From Candidatus Woesearchaeota archaeon (GTDB lineage Archaea > Nanobdellota > Nanobdellia > Woesearchaeales > UBA12501), in NCBI GenBank assembly GCA_026394915.1, contig JAPLZS010000160.1, positions 1-6,748 on the forward strand: a DNA stretch of 6,748 nt. The letters are read 5' to 3'. The notes below the pieces were generated by a model. That model was not told the DNA's origin and made no database searches. It worked only from the letters and a program-made list of their open reading frames with translations. Shown piece after piece: positions 5,355 to 6,748 of the stretch (position 1 is its first letter; every line of letters starts with the position of its first letter). A program made the translations under genes and the position numbers.

Positions 5355-5369
5355 AGGTTTTAGCACTAG
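5355..5369. repeat. 15-base direct repeat, right copy
   Basis: This is the second identical copy of AGGTTTTAGCACTAG. It lies between the two divergent promoters, ending six bases before the rightward TATA box, where a transcription-factor-B recognition element or operator would normally be found. Confidence 0.7.
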
Positions 5370-5375
5370 GGATAA

Positions 5376-5385
5376 TTTTTTATAT
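5376..5385 (+). promoter_or_regulatory. TATA promoter that selects ATG 5407 as start
   Basis: TTTTTATATG is centred near 5381. Archaeal transcription starting 25-27 bases downstream begins at about 5407, exactly the second in-frame ATG. The first ATG at 5395 is only 14 bases away and would not be transcribed. Confidence 0.5.
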
Positions 5386-5406
5386 GACCTAGATATGCTC
5401 AATCTT

Positions 5407-5583
5407 ATGGGTTTGGGTTACATATGTGAGGAAGGAGAACATGAGCTGACTGCTGCACAGCGCTCTTTTCTTGATGGAGTTACAAGACCAGAATTGCATA
5501 TGGACATTTATCTTAGAATGACTGGCCAGCCAGATTATCAATCTCCTGAAAAGCAGATAGTTCCTAATAGAGAAATGGATTAG
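5407..5583 (+). CDS. Small acidic hypothetical protein, 58 residues
   Basis: I choose ATG 5407 over ATG 5395 because the only TATA box (5376-5385) would make 5407 leaderless. The protein (MGLGYICEEGEHELTAAQRS...) has a central helix-like part (ELHMDIYLRMTG) and a polar C-terminus. It has one cysteine, and no membrane segment or known motif. It diverges from the 84-residue gene, and their promoters are within 70 bases, so they may be co-regulated. I do not recognise its family; gene status rests mainly on the promoter placement. Confidence 0.5.
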   Translation: MGLGYICEEGEHELTAAQRSFLDGVTRPELHMDIYLRMTGQPDYQSPEKQIVPNREMD

Positions 5584-5701
5584 AGAATATATGTCAGAAC
5601 TTCTAAACTTCTCTTAAAGGTTACTAGCAGAATTGATTACAGGCCATTACAGGCATCTTCTCGTAGAAATAGGGGTAAGTAGTGGGTGAAAAAGGCATGT
5701 T

Positions 5702-5728
5702 CTGGCTGAAAATTCCAGTTTATTTTTT
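5702..5728 (+). terminator. Weak candidate terminator after the 58-residue gene
   Basis: CTGG (5702-5705) pairs with CCAG (5715-5718), followed by TTTATTTTTT. The stem is only four pairs and lies 118 bases after the stop at 5583, so this is tentative. Confidence 0.25.
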
Positions 5729-5770
5729 ATTCGGGAAAATGCCAAATCTTAGCTTTGCGAGAAAATTAGA

Positions 5771-5840
5771 GATTCGGAAATCATACCGAAAGAAGATATG
5801 CTTTTCCGCACTAACTGGCTGATTTGGAGATCATGCCGAA
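5771..5840. repeat. Duplicated 20-base hairpin motif
   Basis: The 20-base sequences at 5771-5790 and 5821-5840 match at 17 positions and start exactly 50 bases apart. Each contains an inverted repeat: TTCGG/CCGAA in the first and TTTGG/CCGAA in the second, where one pair becomes T-G. All three differences are transitions. Confidence 0.6.
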
Positions 5841-5972
5841 TAATTTTCCAAAACAAGTTTGAGGGGTCTGGAATGAGGAAGCCAGGGGGAACAGCCAAAG
5901 ATTGGAAAGGATGAAGGAATGGGGGTGTTTGAGGGCACGTTAAGGGATTATGACGACAGGACTGGACTGGTA

Positions 5973-6006
5973 TAGGGTTCTGTGAGAAATAGGGTTCTGT
6001 GAGAAA
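5973..6006. repeat. 17-base perfect tandem duplication
   Basis: TAGGGTTCTGTGAGAAA is present twice head to tail (5973-5989 and 5990-6006), ending 66 bases before ATG 6073 and about 33 bases before its TATA box. Two identical copies suggest a recent slippage duplication or a paired protein-binding site. Confidence 0.85.
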
Positions 6007-6039
6007 ACCTGTACCCCCTCATCCATAGCTGATTCCAAA

Positions 6040-6050
6040 AAATATTTAAG
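6040..6050 (+). promoter_or_regulatory. TATA promoter for the 152-residue protein (leaderless)
   Basis: AAATATTTAAG centred near 6045 predicts transcription from about 6072, directly at ATG 6073. Confidence 0.55.
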
Positions 6051-6072
6051 TCAATTTATCTATCAGAGTGTT

Positions 6073-6531
6073 ATGGGTGTGGAAGAGAAGGCTATAATCA
6101 CTCCTGGGGCTCCAGAGTGGGGTGAATTAATCAAACGATTAGGCTTCAATCTGCCAAAGAAATTGATAGCTGAAGCTCCAAGATATGACCTGACTCCAAG
6201 AGAGGTCCACATTGCAAGAAGGGGGTATTATGGAGGTTATCATGCCCATACTCTTTACAGGAGAGGTTCAACATTCAAGAGATCAGGTCACTTAATAACA
6301 TTATATGATAGCATCTTCTATATACAGGAGCATGGCTGCAGTGGAAATGCTCTTTTTGATGTAAAACGGGTTATGAACTCCCTGATAGATGAGTTAGGGG
6401 AAAGGCTTGAATTTCTTTTCAAGAACATACCTTATGAGCAGCTTCAGCTGCCTGCGAAGGAGGCTATAAAGATGATAGATATTGAAACCTTGTCTTCTAG
6501 GTACATAAAAATAGATAATCATCAGCCATAA
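6073..6531 (+). CDS. Hypothetical protein, 152 residues, family not recognised
   Basis: ATG 6073 is leaderless according to the TATA box at 6040-6050. The protein seems a compact soluble alpha/beta domain. Its basic, aromatic centre (HIARRGYYGGYHAHTLYRRG, residues 46-65) contains an HxH (H57, H59), followed by a hydrophobic strand pair (HLITLYDSIFYIQEHG, 73-88) and a helical C-terminal half (DVKRVMNSLIDELGERLEF...). There is one cysteine (C89), and no signal or membrane segment. The His- and Arg-rich centre could bind nucleic acid or metal, but nothing confirms it. The preceding gap and the next gene have their own signals, so it appears to be a single-gene unit. Confidence 0.75.
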   Translation: MGVEEKAIITPGAPEWGELIKRLGFNLPKKLIAEAPRYDLTPREVHIARRGYYGGYHAHTLYRRGSTFKRSGHLITLYDSIFYIQEHGCSGNALFDVKRVMNSLIDELGERLEFLFKNIPYEQLQLPAKEAIKMIDIETLSSRYIKIDNHQP

Positions 6532-6597
6532 TAGGCATTATGCATATTGATATATTCTTTGTTAGATAAGATGTTCAGTACAGAATTCACCCCCTAA

Positions 6598-6608
6598 GTT
6601 TATAAATA
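6598..6608 (+). promoter_or_regulatory. TATA promoter for the right-edge MGEFH gene (leaderless)
   Basis: GTTTATAAATA centred near 6603 predicts transcription from about 6630, two bases before ATG 6632. Confidence 0.6.
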
Positions 6609-6631
6609 GGCCCTTATTCTTTTATGTTGAT

Positions 6632-6748
6632 ATGGGAGAATTCCACAGAGACAGCAAAAGGGAAAGAAAGCCCGAAGGAAGATTCGGCAGCAGGCCGGAA
6701 AGAAGCTTCAGTAGAGATGGCGGCAGAACAAGCAGGCCAAGCTTCAGC
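6632..6748 (+). CDS. N-terminal part of a second MGEFH protein, probable CxxC-x17-CxxC zinc protein
   Basis: The 39 visible residues begin MGEFHRDSKRERKPEG and continue as a basic Arg/Ser/Gly-rich, low-complexity stretch (RPERSFSRDGGRTSRPSFS) running off the window. The MGEFH start and the Arg/Gly-rich N-terminus match the complete CxxC-x17-CxxC protein at 736-560, so a zinc ribbon is expected just beyond the edge; it cannot be seen here. The N-terminal tail is already longer than in the other copy, whose first Cys is at residue 27. ATG 6624 is in another frame and overlaps. The gene is leaderless from its own TATA box. Confidence 0.75.
   Translation, partial: MGEFHRDSKRERKPEGRFGSRPERSFSRDGGRTSRPSFS

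Larger units (their letters stand above)
5584..6072. other. 489-base gap without a credible gene; repeats and a GC-rich core
   Basis: No ORF here has start signals or protein-like content on either strand. It contains a 9-base tandem duplication ATTACAGGC (5636-5644, 5646-5654), a possible terminator (5702-5728), a duplicated hairpin (5771-5790, 5821-5840), a purine- and G-rich segment (about 5861-5970; 55% GC over 5881-5940 in otherwise AT-rich DNA), and a 17-base tandem duplication (5973-6006). GC-rich islands in AT-rich archaea are often structured RNAs, but I could not match this one to SRP RNA, RNase P RNA, a tRNA or a C/D box RNA. Confidence 0.5.

Noticed and set aside
5595..5608. CAGAACTTCTAAAC resembling the hairpin-array spacer
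   Set aside because: It has one extra base and no hairpin on either side, so the likeness is probably coincidental.
5940..6026. Leftward 28-codon ORF near the tandem duplication
   Set aside because: It is short, low in complexity where it crosses the 17-base duplication, and has no convincing ribosome site.
1..6748. tRNA or rRNA genes
   Set aside because: I found no cloverleaf with a GGTTC-type T-arm; the GGTTC at 5977-5981 and 5994-5998 lies in the tandem duplication without acceptor pairing. No rRNA-like segment was seen.

Overview
This looks like archaeal chromosome, most likely from a small-genome DPANN lineage such as Woesearchaeota or Pacearchaeota. The signs are an AT-rich background, TATA boxes placed 25-28 bases before leaderless or near-leaderless starts, archaeal Shine-Dalgarno sequences (GGTGA, GGAGG, GAGGGGAT), poly-T terminators, two small proteins beginning MGEFH (one with a complete CxxC-x17-CxxC zinc domain), and a winged-helix regulator of a type I associate with DPANN. 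The lineage is an inference; there is no rRNA or tRNA gene to settle it.

Left part (1-1380), mostly leftward. A short acidic ORF (281 to 141) is stopped by a TAA, but its frame stays open on to the window edge. An array of five tandem hairpins (343-458) lies upstream of it. Next come the CxxC-x17-CxxC protein (736 to 560) with a poly-T terminator, and a Cys-rich 69-residue protein (1120 to 911) preceded by a possible leaderless 31-codon ORF (1220 to 1125).

Middle (1383-4015). A divergent promoter drives a rightward radical SAM protein (1383-2771) with extra C-terminal cysteines that suggest an auxiliary cluster domain. It converges on a leftward protein with a twin-arginine (Tat) signal and unknown function (4015 to 2960).

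Right-middle (4016-5037). The 274 bases upstream of the Tat gene hold three spaced copies of a CCGACA...ATTTT motif. Upstream of those is a leftward winged-helix regulator gene (4874 to 4290). Its predicted leader carries two overlapping hairpins and a perfect Shine-Dalgarno that does not sit in front of any start codon.

Right part (5038-6748). Two small orphan genes diverge from a compact leaderless promoter region (5293 to 5039, and 5407 to 5583). A 15-base direct repeat brackets the leftward one. A 489-base stretch without a credible gene follows; it is locally GC-rich and contains a duplicated hairpin and a 17-base tandem duplication. Then come an orphan leaderless 152-residue protein (6073-6531) and the start of a second MGEFH protein (6632 to the edge).

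I see no coherent multi-gene operon: nearly every gene has its own promoter. The most unusual material is non-coding: the hairpin array, the structured regulator leader and the repeat-bearing gap.
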